64,000 nucleotides of DNA from positions 72,930,303-72,994,302 of the forward strand of contig NC_133935.1 in assembly GCF_031877795.1 (NCBI RefSeq). The letters are read 5' to 3'. The stretch's first letter is position 1. Every line of letters starts with the position of its first letter. Of this stretch, positions 1 to 11,900 are shown piece by piece. The position numbers were made by a program, and so were the translations under genes. The stretch comes from Strix aluco. Lineage: Eukaryota > Chordata > Aves > Strigiformes > Strigidae. The notes under the pieces are model-generated. The model had not been told where the DNA came from. It saw only the letters and a list, made by a program, of their open reading frames with translations, and searched no databases.

Positions 1-2345
1 TGGGCACTCAGAAACACACTCTAATCCTGCTAGCAAACTTCATAGTTGCAGGCTGTGGATGTTTTTTCATTACCATCATGACCTTAATTTGCGGCTGCTT
101 TTTCCTCTCTGGCACCAGAAGTATCCACAGACTACAGTTAGCTCATAGTGCTGATAGTGTTTTATGAGTCAAAAAAACTCCATCTTCCTCTGACTTGCCT
201 TTGCCTGAGACAGCAAGTTTGTAGAGTCTGTTCAGTCCTCAGCTGTTAAGAGTGCCAGCTATAGAGCCCAGATTCACTAGCACAGCATTTTCATTCCTCC
301 TAGTCCTGATAGCTACAATATTAGTACTATAAAAGGCCGTTTTATTTTTAGCATTTTGTAAAGAATAGTTACTATGAAAACAAAATTTCTGCCTCACTTA
401 TTACTGTCACTGATAGGGAAAGTATATTGTATAGAATAATACAGTGTGATTTACAAAGCCTTGAGTCTCATACTCTTTGTTTCTAGCCACCTCAACATTT
501 TTAATCAATATTTTATGTATAGAAAAGTTAGTACTTCAGGAGGAAGAGTTTAGCTGCGTTTGCACAAATCTCAAGAATGTCAAGTAAGATTGATACATGC
601 AGTTTGATGTGTACTTTTTTTTTTGATCATCTTTTCCCAGCAATAATTTATAAGGGTTGAGTTTTTTCCTAAGTTCAAGGACTTTGTTTCTACTGGGATT
701 TTCACAGAATCAGTGAAAATGGCACTGAGGCTGCTGAGCAATTCTTCAATAGTAATGCATTTCTTGTGTGAAATGAGAGAAGATAGAGGGAAATATTTTT
801 GTATTAAATAGTTTCATTTAAGATTAAAATATATAATGTCAATCAGATGTAAATATTTCAGGGAAAATAGATTGCCAGACTTCGAGACATCAATTTTATC
901 TGTAGTTCATATATGAATATGGAAATATAATGTCTTTTTCTAATTCTCTCACCTAACACACTGAGGTATAATAGACATAAGACTTACCATAGTGAATTAT
1001 ATGTAAATCTATAGTTCATTTTGCAAGTGAAAATTTAGACTTCTATATATAAGAAAGGAACCTAGTTTGAGTAAGAAACATTATACTTAAGTTCCAATTA
1101 CTTTGATAAGGCGTATGAATGGGACTGGTTGCAGAAAAAATTAAAGTGATGAAAAATCTGAGCATGGAAGATGTGTATGGTTCCAACCCGCCCCCATCTA
1201 CCATAAGCAGATTTACATCAATATCAAAGGAGAATATACTGCAGATCTCCACAGGGCACCAAAAATCTCTCTCTACCTTGCAGAGGTCCTGGGGGACCCA
1301 CTTGAAACATTTGACAATTCAGAAGGAACATATGGGGGGGACAGTGCAGTGTGGTCACACAAAACTTCCAGGACTGTGGCTTTCACAGTAAGCCATACTC
1401 CAGTCTATTTATAACCCATAAACTGAGCCGCTCCTCATCTTTTCCCTGGGGGAGTGTGTAAGACTTCATGTATGAAGAGGTGTGGGGGGCAGTGCTGTGG
1501 CTGGGGTGTCTGCAGACAGAGGGCTGTTCTTTCCCTGGCCTGAGCCGTGACCCAGGTACAGAGGCTGGGTCCTGTATTCCTCTGCTAGCCTACAGCCAAG
1601 GGCTCACCGCCCTCATTGTGCTGCCAGTAGGACAGGGAGCTGCTGTGGCAGGAGAACATGTAACAGCTGCCATCTGTCTTGCAAGACATTTGTAAACGTG
1701 TCTTATTGGGAATAAGCAGGAAGTTGATGCTGAAACACTGGCACATTCAACTTATCCCTCTGTGATCCAACCACTCCAGTCTTCCTAGCATTTTTTTGCG
1801 TTATTCAGTAGGCACCTTCCTATGATCCATCCTCTATTTCTACCTCCCCGTTAACTCTCCTTTCCCACCTCCATGCCATCGTTAGTTCAGAACACTTTTA
1901 ATTAGCCTGTATCACATTTTGTTGTTTCAGTTTTTTTCATAACCAAACTGATTACTGGCACTTTCTGATTCTGCTGTGCACTGGGACTTCATTTGCAGCC
2001 CATCCCTTCACCGTGACATCAGTTCCCTGTGACCCTCTTGCCTCTGCTTATGGTATATAATAGGGTGCTTTGTTCTTAGGCCTGTTCAACAGGCTGGCCG
2101 GCTGATCCAGTGCTTATGCCTTTGAACCCTGATAAACCCCTACATTAAATGGAGATGTGAACTATATTGTTTTCATGTCTGGGTTTTTCATGGTTAATGA
2201 CTTTGAATAAAGGCTCCGGTTGACTGAACTCTGCTTTCTGTCCTCTTAGTGGCATGATGTCATCTACTCTTTCTGTCATTAAATTACAAAGTTCCCATTA
2301 AAATTAAAATGTGACATTTTATTTCTTTGAAAAAGGGAGTCTCAG
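1..2345. other. Left flank: presumed intron of the plus-strand gene, no exon recognised
   Basis: This AT-rich stretch lies upstream of the first supported exon at 2,346. The exon's phase requires further coding exons to the left, so this is presumably intron, possibly with an exon I failed to see. A TATA-like word near 2,052 and an AATAAA near 2,203 suggested an old LTR, but I found no paired LTR, so I do not call one. The longest open frames here are short and have no recognisable domain. Confidence 0.5.
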
Positions 2346-2410
2346 GAATGCGGTCCTGGTTTTGGGATATTGCTATAAAAGTGACACCGAGGACAACAAA
2401 TATCACAAAG
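2346..2410 (+). CDS. Penultimate coding exon of the unidentified WD-like gene
   Basis: A 65-bp exon bounded by CAG on the left and GTACCT on the right. Its first base completes a codon from a missing upstream exon, 21 full codons follow, and one base is left over. Another frame is also open, but joined to the next exon it stops after about 19 codons and yields a less protein-like sequence. The chosen frame runs through to a stop after 61 residues. Confidence 0.55.
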
Positions 2411-4469
2411 GTACCTGAGCTGTGTTTTATTAATTTGTATTATCAGTGGAGTACACACTATTATGCTTGACTACCCACTGAGAGTGGAGAGTTGATGAAC
2501 ATAATTTGATACAGTTTCACTGAAACATCATTATTACTTTTTATTGTCTTTTGCATTTCTGGGCTCCATACAAACAGTAACTTCCAAAAATGGATCAGAG
2601 GAAGCCACTATTTGAAGTATCTAATAAAATTTGCTGGAAAACTGTATTTGAAGAGTAAATGTCATTGTCTAATTGGAGAATGTATCAAAAGGATTTCCAC
2701 AGGGGTCTGTACTAGGTCAGGAATCCTCAATGTTTTCATGAATGATGTGGATGAAGGAATAGTGAATGTGCTTTTCAGATTTGAAGCCAATTCTCAGTTA
2801 AGACAAAGCCACAAGCACACTGGAGGGCAGGATTAGAATTCAAAATGACCTTGACAAATAGAACAAATGGTCTGGAAGGAAATAAGGTACAATTCAGTAA
2901 GGACAAATGCAAGACCTTTACTTAATTAGGAATGATCCGTTGTACTAACATGAGGAAATGATCAGCTTAAACAGCAGTGCTGCAGAAAAAGGGTTATAAT
3001 TGATCACAAGCTGAACATGAGTCAACTGTGTCACGTTGCTGCAAAAGAGGCAAACATTCTCACACCAGTTGAAACGTGGTGGCTGTAAGACATGAGCTAA
3101 TTCTTACACTCTGCTGAGTGCTGATATGGCCTCTGCTGAAGGAGTGTATCCGTTTGGGACACTGCTGAATGATCTAGACTATTAGGAATATTAACAATAG
3201 TCCAGAGGAGAGAAATGCAACCTGTGAGGAAACATTGCAGGAAGTTAAGTTGGTTATTATAAATAAAGCTTAGAGAGGACGTGATAATAAGCTTCAAATA
3301 TGTAAATAAAGAGGAAGAGAATAGACTTCTACATATTCCCTGTGGGTAGGATCACGACTAACCATTTTCTATTACATCAAGGGAGATTTAGGTCAGACAT
3401 CAGGAAAAGCTTCCTGACAATTAGGATAGCAAAGTGCTGGAATAGGAAGATAGAAAATCTCCATCTTTTAGTTTTTCTAAGAACAGTTAGAGTTGATGGT
3501 CTGACCAGTGCCCTTCTTCACCTTTATCTCATCCCAGTTTCAGTGACTCCTAAAAATGTGGCCATAACAGTATAAAGTTAAGGGTGGCAAGTGTAGATGA
3601 GCTGACTGATTGGACTAAAATAAGAATCAAACCTACGGCAGTGGTTTTTATATTCTGATATTCCCTGATTATTACCATAAGAAAACCTACTGCATTTTTA
3701 GCTTTTTTATTTTATTTAAGAGTGCCATTAATTATACAGAGAGGAATCAGAGACTTCCAGAAACTTTGGGGCCTTAGTTTGTGAGACCCTACTCATGCAA
3801 GTGTTCTCAATTATCCTTATTCCACTAAATGCAATGTGAATTCTCCATGAAAAAATGTTATTTGCATGAAGGGAGATTGAAGAAGTGACCTTTTCCCAGT
3901 ATAGTCACTACCTTGTGAAATCAGTTTTCATTTTTAGTTTACAGTGAATGGGGTTTGAGTCTTGTAAGCATTCAGGGTATATCTGCTCAGGAATATAGAG
4001 ATGAAATTCTATGCAAGCATCTCAGTACTAACATTAGCTGTAGCTCAGGTCAGTACCTTACAGCCCACAGGCACCAGGAATGGTTTTTTAACTGCTTTTA
4101 AATGGTATACTCTAAGTTTAAGAACTGGAATCCAAATCATCATGCAAGTACAAACAGCTTGTAACCCATAACTGCATTACGTCACACATAAAGTGTCATA
4201 CAACTTGTCTTCCAGGTCCTAAGCATCATGCTTCATTGAGGCAATTTATGAGTAACTAAAATATAAGCAGACAAGCAAACCCACTTCTAACTATGCAATA
4301 ATTCATCTCTGTTGCAGTTTTCAATTTTTTTCAATTTCTTTTTCCAGAATTACAATCCTGCGTGTCAGTGTGGGACATTAACCTGCCCCATGAAGTGCAA
4401 AACCTGAAAAAACATATAGAAATGAGACAGGAACTAGCAGAAAAAATGAAGACTGTTTCTTTGGACTAA
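2346..4469 (+). CDS. 3' end of an unidentified gene (last two coding exons, WD-like C-terminus)
   Basis: Two exons can be joined: 2,346-2,410 (65 bp) and 4,348-4,469 (122 bp, ending in TAA). The upstream exon ends one base into a codon and the downstream exon supplies the other two, giving 61 uninterrupted C-terminal residues. Splice signals are GT-AG, and the second acceptor has a long T-rich tract. The peptide contains VLVLGYCY, then CVSVWDINLPHEV, then a charged helix-like tail (HIEMRQELAEKM). SVWDI resembles the last strand of a WD40 repeat, so a beta-propeller protein with a short helical end is my inference. I do not recognise the gene. In human the convergent neighbour of ERGIC2 is FAR2, but this peptide does not resemble the FAR2 C-terminus I know. 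The gene is truncated by the window start, and the only role I can suggest is the general one of WD proteins, protein-protein scaffolding. Confidence 0.6.
2640..3590 (+). mobile_element. Ancient CR1-type LINE fragment (3' part of ORF2 and tail), sense
   Basis: The segment follows the 3' part of old amniote CR1 elements in order: a decayed reverse-transcriptase stretch (FMNDVDEG with a degenerate RFEAN where FADD-type catalytic residues are expected, near 2,735-2,790), then the phrases for associating a DNA chain with its copy, and near 3,375-3,480 the block 'tcaggaaaagcttcctgaca ... gtgctggaatagg' typical of the CR1 3' end. Many substitutions, frameshifts and stops mark it as old and inactive. 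It lies in the intron between the two exons of the left gene, in the same orientation. Boundaries are approximate. Confidence 0.8.
4348..4469 (+). CDS. Terminal coding exon of the unidentified WD-like gene
   Basis: A T-rich tract from about 4,317 and a CAG acceptor precede the exon. The first two bases complete a codon begun in the exon at 2,346-2,410. Thirty-nine codons follow, including SVWDI and a charged, probably helical tail, then TAA at 4,467-4,469. The length and composition of the open frame are much more protein-like than anything else in the left 20 kb. Confidence 0.65.
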
Positions 4470-5114
4470 AAAGTCCCCCTGCAAGTGCCGTTCTCTTTTG
4501 TAGTCTTCCACCCTAATGTACTGTGCAATATTTGCAACTTCTTGCTGGGTCTTTAACTGAAAACCGGGAAGAAAGTTGCCATGAGAGAGGCGGTTGGTAT
4601 TCATAGGATACCAAGAAAAGAGAAGGATAAGTTATTTTTAATATTTGAAAGGGCAGAAAACTATGGAGAATTTCAGAATCTAAAGCGTTATGATGCATCT
4701 GTTGTTTACTTATGAAGTTCTGCTCTCAGCAACTATGGCTTAACTTCAGTATAACATTGTTCATCTGGTTTTTGATCCTGGTTAAATTGAGAATAAGCCA
4801 GCAGACTATAAATGTCTCTTATTGTCTTCATTATCTCTACTGGGTTGACACTATAATAAGAAGCAAAATTTAAGCCTCTGTGTGTTTATTGCAGTTTGCA
4901 TGTATGAGTTTGCTCTGATGTTTTAGTAATAAGTCAGAGCTCATGACCCTGAGTATATGAAAGAAAACATTATATTTTATATAACAGGAGTGTTTAAAGG
5001 AACATATAATGACTATATTACTCCTTGAAAACAACAGGCAGGATAGTCTTTATTTCTTCCATGAATAATTGACTTTTTTTTTGTTATGATCAGAAAAAAA
5101 CAACTGTGCTACAT

Positions 5115-5120
5115 AATAAA
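5115..5120 (+). terminator. Candidate polyadenylation signal AATAAA
   Basis: This is the first plus-strand AATAAA I found downstream of the stop at 4,469, about 650 bp away, so it is a plausible 3' UTR end for the left gene. Polyadenylation signals occur often by chance in AT-rich DNA, so it is a candidate only. Confidence 0.3.
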
Positions 5121-5404
5121 ATAGCTCAGAATTTAGAATCTAAATACACTGACAGGCTTCTGCAAGTAGGTGTCCTCTTGCAGTACTGCAGTCTGCCTTG
5201 TTCTAGGAGATGTAGTCCCAGCGTTATGAACATTACCATTCACATGGATCTGTTGTACAGCTCACTTTGAAAAGTCAAGCGAAAACACAGGGTGAAAGCT
5301 CTGATCCAAATGCTGCTGCAACTTGTACCACAAAGAAAGAAGCACACTGCTGTAGCCAGACTGCGAGTTCTTAGTCCAATTCGCTGGTTTGCTTATCTCA
5401 ATCT

Positions 5405-5427
5405 AAAAAAAAAAAAAAGGGGGGGGG
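5405..5427. repeat. Homopolymer junction A14-G9
   Basis: A run of 14 A is followed directly by a run of 9 G. Such junctions mutate quickly and are often misread. No gene feature is attached to it. Confidence 0.85.
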
Positions 5428-5844
5428 AACTTTCACTTTGATATTTCTAACATGTGAAGTTTCCACTTATTCTTGTTTGAATTTATATTGTTGTTTTGGA
5501 GGCAAGCAGGGGAACCTTGAGGAGTGTAAGAATTGGCTACCTCTTGCATATAACTACCAGAATTTGTTGCCATGCATCTTCATTCAAGAGATGCCTTTTG
5601 CTGCTCTCTGGCTCTAAGTCCAAGCTGCTTCTTACAGCCTGCACTGACCTGCTCTAAGTGCCTTCCATCAGAAGACAGATGTCATTTTCTTTTTTTGATA
5701 CCAAAAGAATCTATAGGGTGCTCCTGGAATCTCAAGGAGTGGAGTATCCAGAGTCCTTCCTGAGTCTATGGAGCTGAATAAGGTTGAGCAACTGAAAAGT
5801 TCTCAATTCCATTTGTACAGTTTTGGAGAAATTACATACTAGGA

Positions 5845-5882
5845 CAACAGCATTTATTGTGTCCAACAGCATTTATTGTGTC
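5845..5882. repeat. Perfect 19-bp tandem duplication
   Basis: The 19-bp unit CAACAGCATTTATTGTGTC occurs twice in a row with no mismatch (5,845-5,863 and 5,864-5,882). The identity suggests a recent replication-slippage duplication. Confidence 0.95.
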
Positions 5883-8800
5883 CAACTGTATCATTGTTCT
5901 GTTTTCTGCCATTTGTTCAGTGCGTGCTCAGGATTCCTTTCGGATATGCACCCCAGTTTTTATGTATTCTTGTAATCTGCATACTGAGAATAATTTGCTA
6001 TTTATATGGGATTTTATAACTCAGAAAATATATATTGTCTTATAATGAATACTTTTTAAAAAAATAGAATATATGTATTGTGATTATGTTTATTTATAAG
6101 TCTTTTTGGATGTAAGCCTTAAACCTTTTTATTAAAACTGCTTTGTTAATAACATAGTCTACTTCCTGATCACTGAATTTCCAAGGAGGAGCTTTTGTGT
6201 GCAGTTCTTGTGGAGCTTTATCCCTTACATCAGGATGATGCAAGATCCCAGTTCTGTGAGTTGTGTTGACACAGCTGCGTTCCCACTTGTTCTGTCTCAT
6301 CATGCGCGTCTTGAGCCCTTACTGTCCTCACAGTCATTAGTCACTTCTGAGAGTTTCTGGAAAAGAAGACTGAATCGGGCCTACATGCTGGGTATTACAG
6401 GGATAGCAAAGAATGAAAGACACCATAGCAATGAAACCAAAGACGGGAAGTCGTTACAAATCTGCCTCAATCGGCCACTGTTGAATTATCAGTGGTGAGA
6501 AGGTAAAATTCTGTAACAGTGGTAACCCACTGTGACTATTCAGCAATACAGCACTCACTGACATGGAGCACAGTGATCCAGCTGCATGCCCCCCAAATAC
6601 TTTTTAGTACTAGAAGAGATTTGGAGAAGATCTTGCATTGGTGCTTGTTATTCTTTACTATTTGATACAGTCTAGAAGTGCATCTCTGGCCAGCTGGAGC
6701 CCTGTTCAGCTCATGAGGTGCAGCTGCCTGTCTGCCAAGCAGGGCATTTCTTGGAGAGAATAGTGTCAGGGCATGTCCTGTCAAATAAAGCAGACAGCCC
6801 ACAGCATCCGTCCCTTTCCCGAGTGTGGGAAAGCTCTGGAAGGAGGTGGCTGCAAAATTGTTTGGCCAGGAGCTGGCAAGCAGTAAGCGTGCAGGTCTGA
6901 CTTAGAAGCACTCAGGGCCTGGCATCCCCTTCCCAGCTGGGACGTGCCACCAAGGGGAAGAACAGCACTTCTGTGTGACCACCTTTTAAACCTGCACTAT
7001 AAGGAAACATTTTCCCAGAAACATCTCTACTGACAAACTATAAGGAAAGAGAGAATAAAAATGATCCATGACTCTGTGCTTCTTCTGGCTTTAGTGGAGC
7101 TGTTTGGAAACCAGTAGGATGTGGTCACGTAAGAGGACAAGCTCTATCAGCTGTAGTGCTTCCTGTATACTTAGGATAACATCCAGAACCTGAAAACAGA
7201 TGACCTTTACTTCAAAAAAAGAGCCTGTTTGCTTATGGGAAACAAGCAGTATGGTTTGGCTGTGATTTAACACCTGAGCTGGGACATGTAATTAACCCCA
7301 TGTTCCTCAGAACCGTGCAGCTGAAGGATGCCAGGGTTGAGACCTAAAGACAAGGAGACAAACTGTACAGAGGGAGCTGAATGCTTGATTAGATACCGAT
7401 TTTTTTTTTAAAGTGCTATTGACTTTAGTTAGGGTCATTCTTTTTAGTGGTTGCTTGCTCTGACAAATTACATGTGTCAGATTCACCTCTACATTAATTT
7501 TAACATTATTTCTTTTACAAGCAGTTCCTGGTTAATCCCACTGTAAACAAGTTACACAGCCTGATTTCATGTACTTTCTGTATTATATTCTGGCATTCCT
7601 CTTACTCTATCATAATTCCTCGTGCATCCCTTATTATTATTATTCTATTACTTCTTCATGCACCACTTTGGGGCAAAACTGGGACATATAATGGAGGGTA
7701 GAGAACAAGGCCTCCTGGGTGTGAGTCGATCCCCAAACATGGGCATTTGTCATCACTGCCACTTAATAACCATACTCATCTACATGGAGCAAGCAAGAGA
7801 AATAATCCATCTGATGATGAACTCTTCAGATACCAGACACACGAGAAAGTAGTAAGGGAAAAGAATGAGGCTCAGTGAATGAGGAAAAGACAATTACATT
7901 CATATTTTTTTATCAGTCTTTCAAGTAGAAAAGTGTATGAACATTTCCACTTCTCTCTCACTTTCTGACCTTCAAGTCATTCATTAAAAAAAAAAAAATC
8001 TGAAAACAGCTACCATTGCCTGTCTCGAGAACCAAATTTTCTAATCAGAACTAGCAATTCTTCTACATGAATTAATTAGTTCATCTGTATTATGAACTCA
8101 TCCCAGGACTGTACTGACCTGTGCATTCTCTTATATAAAACCTTCTTCACAGTCTTTGAACAGGTATAAATAAAAATTACATTTATTGTCTGGCCAGTAA
8201 ACCATTTTGTTAACTTCAATATTTTTTTTTTGTTAGATAGGCATGTATCTTTACAACAATTTAATTAGTTTATAAATAGAGTGGCATAATCACGAGAGCT
8301 GAGAATCATACTTATTGCATATTGTACTTTAAAATTCATTATTTTAAAGGAAAAAAAAAAACACAAGATGTATTATTGTATTAGCAAAGGGAAACCTGTT
8401 TAGCAAAAATTTAGAAGCAAATGCAAGTGAAATGTCCAGCACACAGCATCAAGGATGTTATTTGCTTATTAGAGAGCTGTGCAGGTACTGTATGAAGAGA
8501 ACAGTGTCTATAGCTGTAGACACCTCAGACTTCTCAATATTTACACTAGTTCCTGTTTGATTAAGTAACAGAATTACAAGAATAATCAAACTGTGAAACA
8601 TTTTTTTTCCCTGCAGTGACCTTATGCTGACTGGTACCTACCCTTTACATGGTTTATTTGGACTGAGCAGTAAACAGAAATTCTTTTTTAAAAGTTATTA
8701 AAAATTACAATACACCAATAGTTCTATTTTTAAAAATACAGTAATTTCTTAGAACTATCCTAATACAATTCTAGTAAAAACAGAGTAAAAGCAAGCTCAG

Positions 8801-8999
8801 GCCTTTTCTTTTTTCCTTTTCTTCTGAATCGCTTTGCTTTTCTTGCTGCCTAACAAGGCAGCAGGCAAGTACTGTCAGGTTTATTAAGCACTGCAGTCAA
8901 TCCCTACAAAACCTGTCACTAATTAGCGGGAAGAGAGTTAAAAATCAATGTTATGTCTCTGGCGTATGTGATTATTTACTTCCACCACAGCCCATTAGC

Positions 9000-11900
9000 G
9001 TCAGTGACCTGAAAAGTTAAAGTGGATAGAGAAGGGGAAAGAAATTAAAATCTTCTTCTGTGGCAATTGCAGTGTTTTGTCTTTCCTGCACCATTTATTT
9101 CTCCGCCTCTTGCCATGCTGCCTCTTGGCGCTGCCTCCTGACAGCACGGCTGTGCCTGGGAGAGGGCCCCAGCTGGTTGCTGTGGTGGGCTTTGACCCCG
9201 CTCCTGGCCAGCTGAAAAGCACTGAAATCATTGTGTGACCTGGGGCGGGGGGGGGGAACAAATCAAAAAGAAAAGCTTAACATATGGCAGTGCTTAACAG
9301 CAGAGTCTGCTGCCAGCCCAGCCCGGCCTCCTTTCCACTGCTGGGGGCCAGGCACCCCGCTTCGGTGCTGCCATTGCAACCCCACGAATCCCACCACCGC
9401 AGGGCTGTCCCCGGCAGGGAGGGCAGAAAACGTGACCACACAGAGTCCGAACGGGCCATGACTCTTCCTTCTTTCTGAGAGACACCAAGGAGGGGAGGGG
9501 AGCGCAGGGCTGCCCGTGGTCCCCGGGGCTGTGTCCCAGCCGGTGCTTCTGGTGAGGCAGCTCCGGCTTTCCTGTGCCATCACCACCCGCGGCACAAGCA
9601 CCGCAGCCGAGGGCCCCTGCTTGACCAGGCCACAGCTCCCGCTGAGGAGCACCCCGAGGCCCGGCTCGCTCTGCACCATCTCTTTTCTGCATAGGCCTGT
9701 TTAGTCATGAGGCTGCAAGAGGGAAAAAATATTTCACAACGAGTTCTGCTTTCAAGTCCTTTCTCAAGGGAAGGATGACCCCTAAGTAGTCACAGAGGGA
9801 AAGGAGAGGCCTTGGGCTCCCCCGCAGGCCCTGGGTCAGCCTGCCATGGTGACAGGAGCACAGTGACTCAGCTTGCAGGATCACACACCTTCAGCATCCC
9901 GCCTCCTCCCTCACTCCACATTTTGGCAGCTCCTGCAGAGCCCAACCTGCACAGGACCATTGGCCACAAGGACACAGCATGGTGGGATAGGCCTCTACCT
10001 TGTAGAGTGGAATTCATACAGCAGCAACATAAACATGTGGCTCTTTGCACTGCAAATACATTAACTTCAGTTCATTAATGCTCAGTTCTACTTTTTCTTG
10101 CCTTGACATCTTGGTGGTCACCTTGAAAACATCTGTTGTCTGCAAGGCAGCAAGAACCATCCTCCCCCACCCACTGGCGCCCTGGCTCTGCAATTTGGAA
10201 TTTAAACCAACTGAGCTAAGGCTGAGACTCAGAAACATTAGCTTCAAACCCTTACCATCAGAGGTCACAATAAATAAATTTTTTAAAAAGCTACAGAGCT
10301 GTGAGCCCATGGAAGAGCAGCAGCGTTTGCAGATCACCAAGCAGAGGCTGGGTGGGTTTGTTGTGGCAAAGATGCCGGCAGATACAATGGCAGCTCCCCC
10401 ATGGCATCCCCAGCACCGCCTGGCCCCGGCACAGCTCCCCTCCCTTGCTGCTGCTTGCTGACCAAGTCTACAGCAGCCTGAAGAGCAAAAAAATCTGATC
10501 AGCTTTTCTCAGTAAAGGCCGTTCAGGGCTGATGGACGTCAAGTCCAGCCACCCACCCTGGTGCAATAGGGTTTCTGGGGGCTGGCAAAACACAGGGCAG
10601 CCAAAACCAGCCACTTCTGGCAACATCCATCTCCCCAGCGCCTTCCTCCCAAGGAGGGGCATCATGCTCTGAAACAACCCACCCTGCCCACAGCTGCCTG
10701 CACCTGCCTCTACCCCTCTCATCAGGGCTGGAAAGCAACAGGTCTGTGCACACCGGCCAGGAAGGTGCCACTGAATCCTGCTGGGTTTGGGTGAGACCTT
10801 ACACAAACATATGGGGAAGCCACTTTTATGCACTAGCAATTTTCTTACATTACCATAAGCATTTCCTGATGAACACCCACATAAAACTGCATACATGAAT
10901 TTTGCCATTTTGAAGCCCACTACTCTGAGCAGTATTCTGCTGAGCTACGTCCATGGGTGGGCACAGCAAGAAGAGTCGGGCTGATGCCCTGGGATTTGAC
11001 TAAGTGGGTGCTGACCCCAGGGTGCTCCATTTTCACCATTGCTTCATCTTCCAGGACTGAGGGAAGCCACTTCAGCTGTTGGGACAAGCCGCCAGTGCTC
11101 AGACATGCCCCCCAGCCCTCCTCTCTGCAGGGAAACCATCCATGCAACAGGGCTGACACCTTCTCCACTCCAGCCAGGCCTCTCTGAGTGCTGCTGACAG
11201 AGGACCAAAAGCCCATCCACTTGCCTCCACAGTGAGGCCACTTAAAGGAAAATATTTCCTCCCCTCTCCACATGCCTCCACCAACTGCTACAGTGGCAAC
11301 CCTTTTGCGTTAGTCTAATACTGTCAGGTTTAGGCAAAACTTAAAGGATGCTGTTAAATCACATGCGCACAAGTAAAGGTTTAATGGATTTCCTATTACT
11401 CTGAAAAAGTTCAAAATTTGAAAAGTGAATTTCTAAATTTTAAAGAAAAGTTCCCCGCTAGAGCCCTCTGCTGAAGCAGAGCAACAGCAGCCCCTAATGG
11501 GTGGAGAGCTGGAGGCCCAGGCTGCCCAGCCCTGCTCAGCAGCTGTGCTCAGTTTAAATGCCACAGTTGTTCATACTCACTTTTAATAACCAAGTACCAG
11601 CCAGGTAATTAAGCTTTGGTCAACAATAATTTTCAAATATTATCCATGTGTCAAAACTTACCTCCCCCCCTTTTTTTTTCTCCTCCAAAATAATGATATG
11701 TACTTAGCACTCTGCAATTGGGAAATCTCATGACAAAACATGCTCCCACCTTGTAATTATAGGAAAGTTTGCAAGGAAGAAAACCCCCAAAACATTTAGT
11801 TCCATTGGTTTACAGCTATAACAGCTAAACCCAGGAAGGGACACAAACACCTGGGCTCTGCAGGGGCTCAGAAGTAGCTGGTGCAGAGCAATCAGTCCTG

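Larger units (their letters stand above)
5121..8999. other. AT-rich intergenic stretch without recognisable gene
   Basis: Both strands carry only short open frames without known domains. Apart from the 5.4-kb homopolymer junction and the 5.8-kb tandem duplication, I see only short simple runs such as TTA triplets near 7,632 and A/T tracts near 7,985, 8,222 and 8,350. It probably includes the 3' UTR of the left gene near its start and intergenic DNA after that. Confidence 0.5.

Noticed and set aside
2040-2220. TATA-like word followed by AATAAA, resembling an LTR
   Set aside because: No second copy, no target-site duplication and no internal retroviral sequence were found.
3097-3575. Short frames on both strands near 3.1-3.6 kb
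   Set aside because: They lie in the decayed CR1 fragment.
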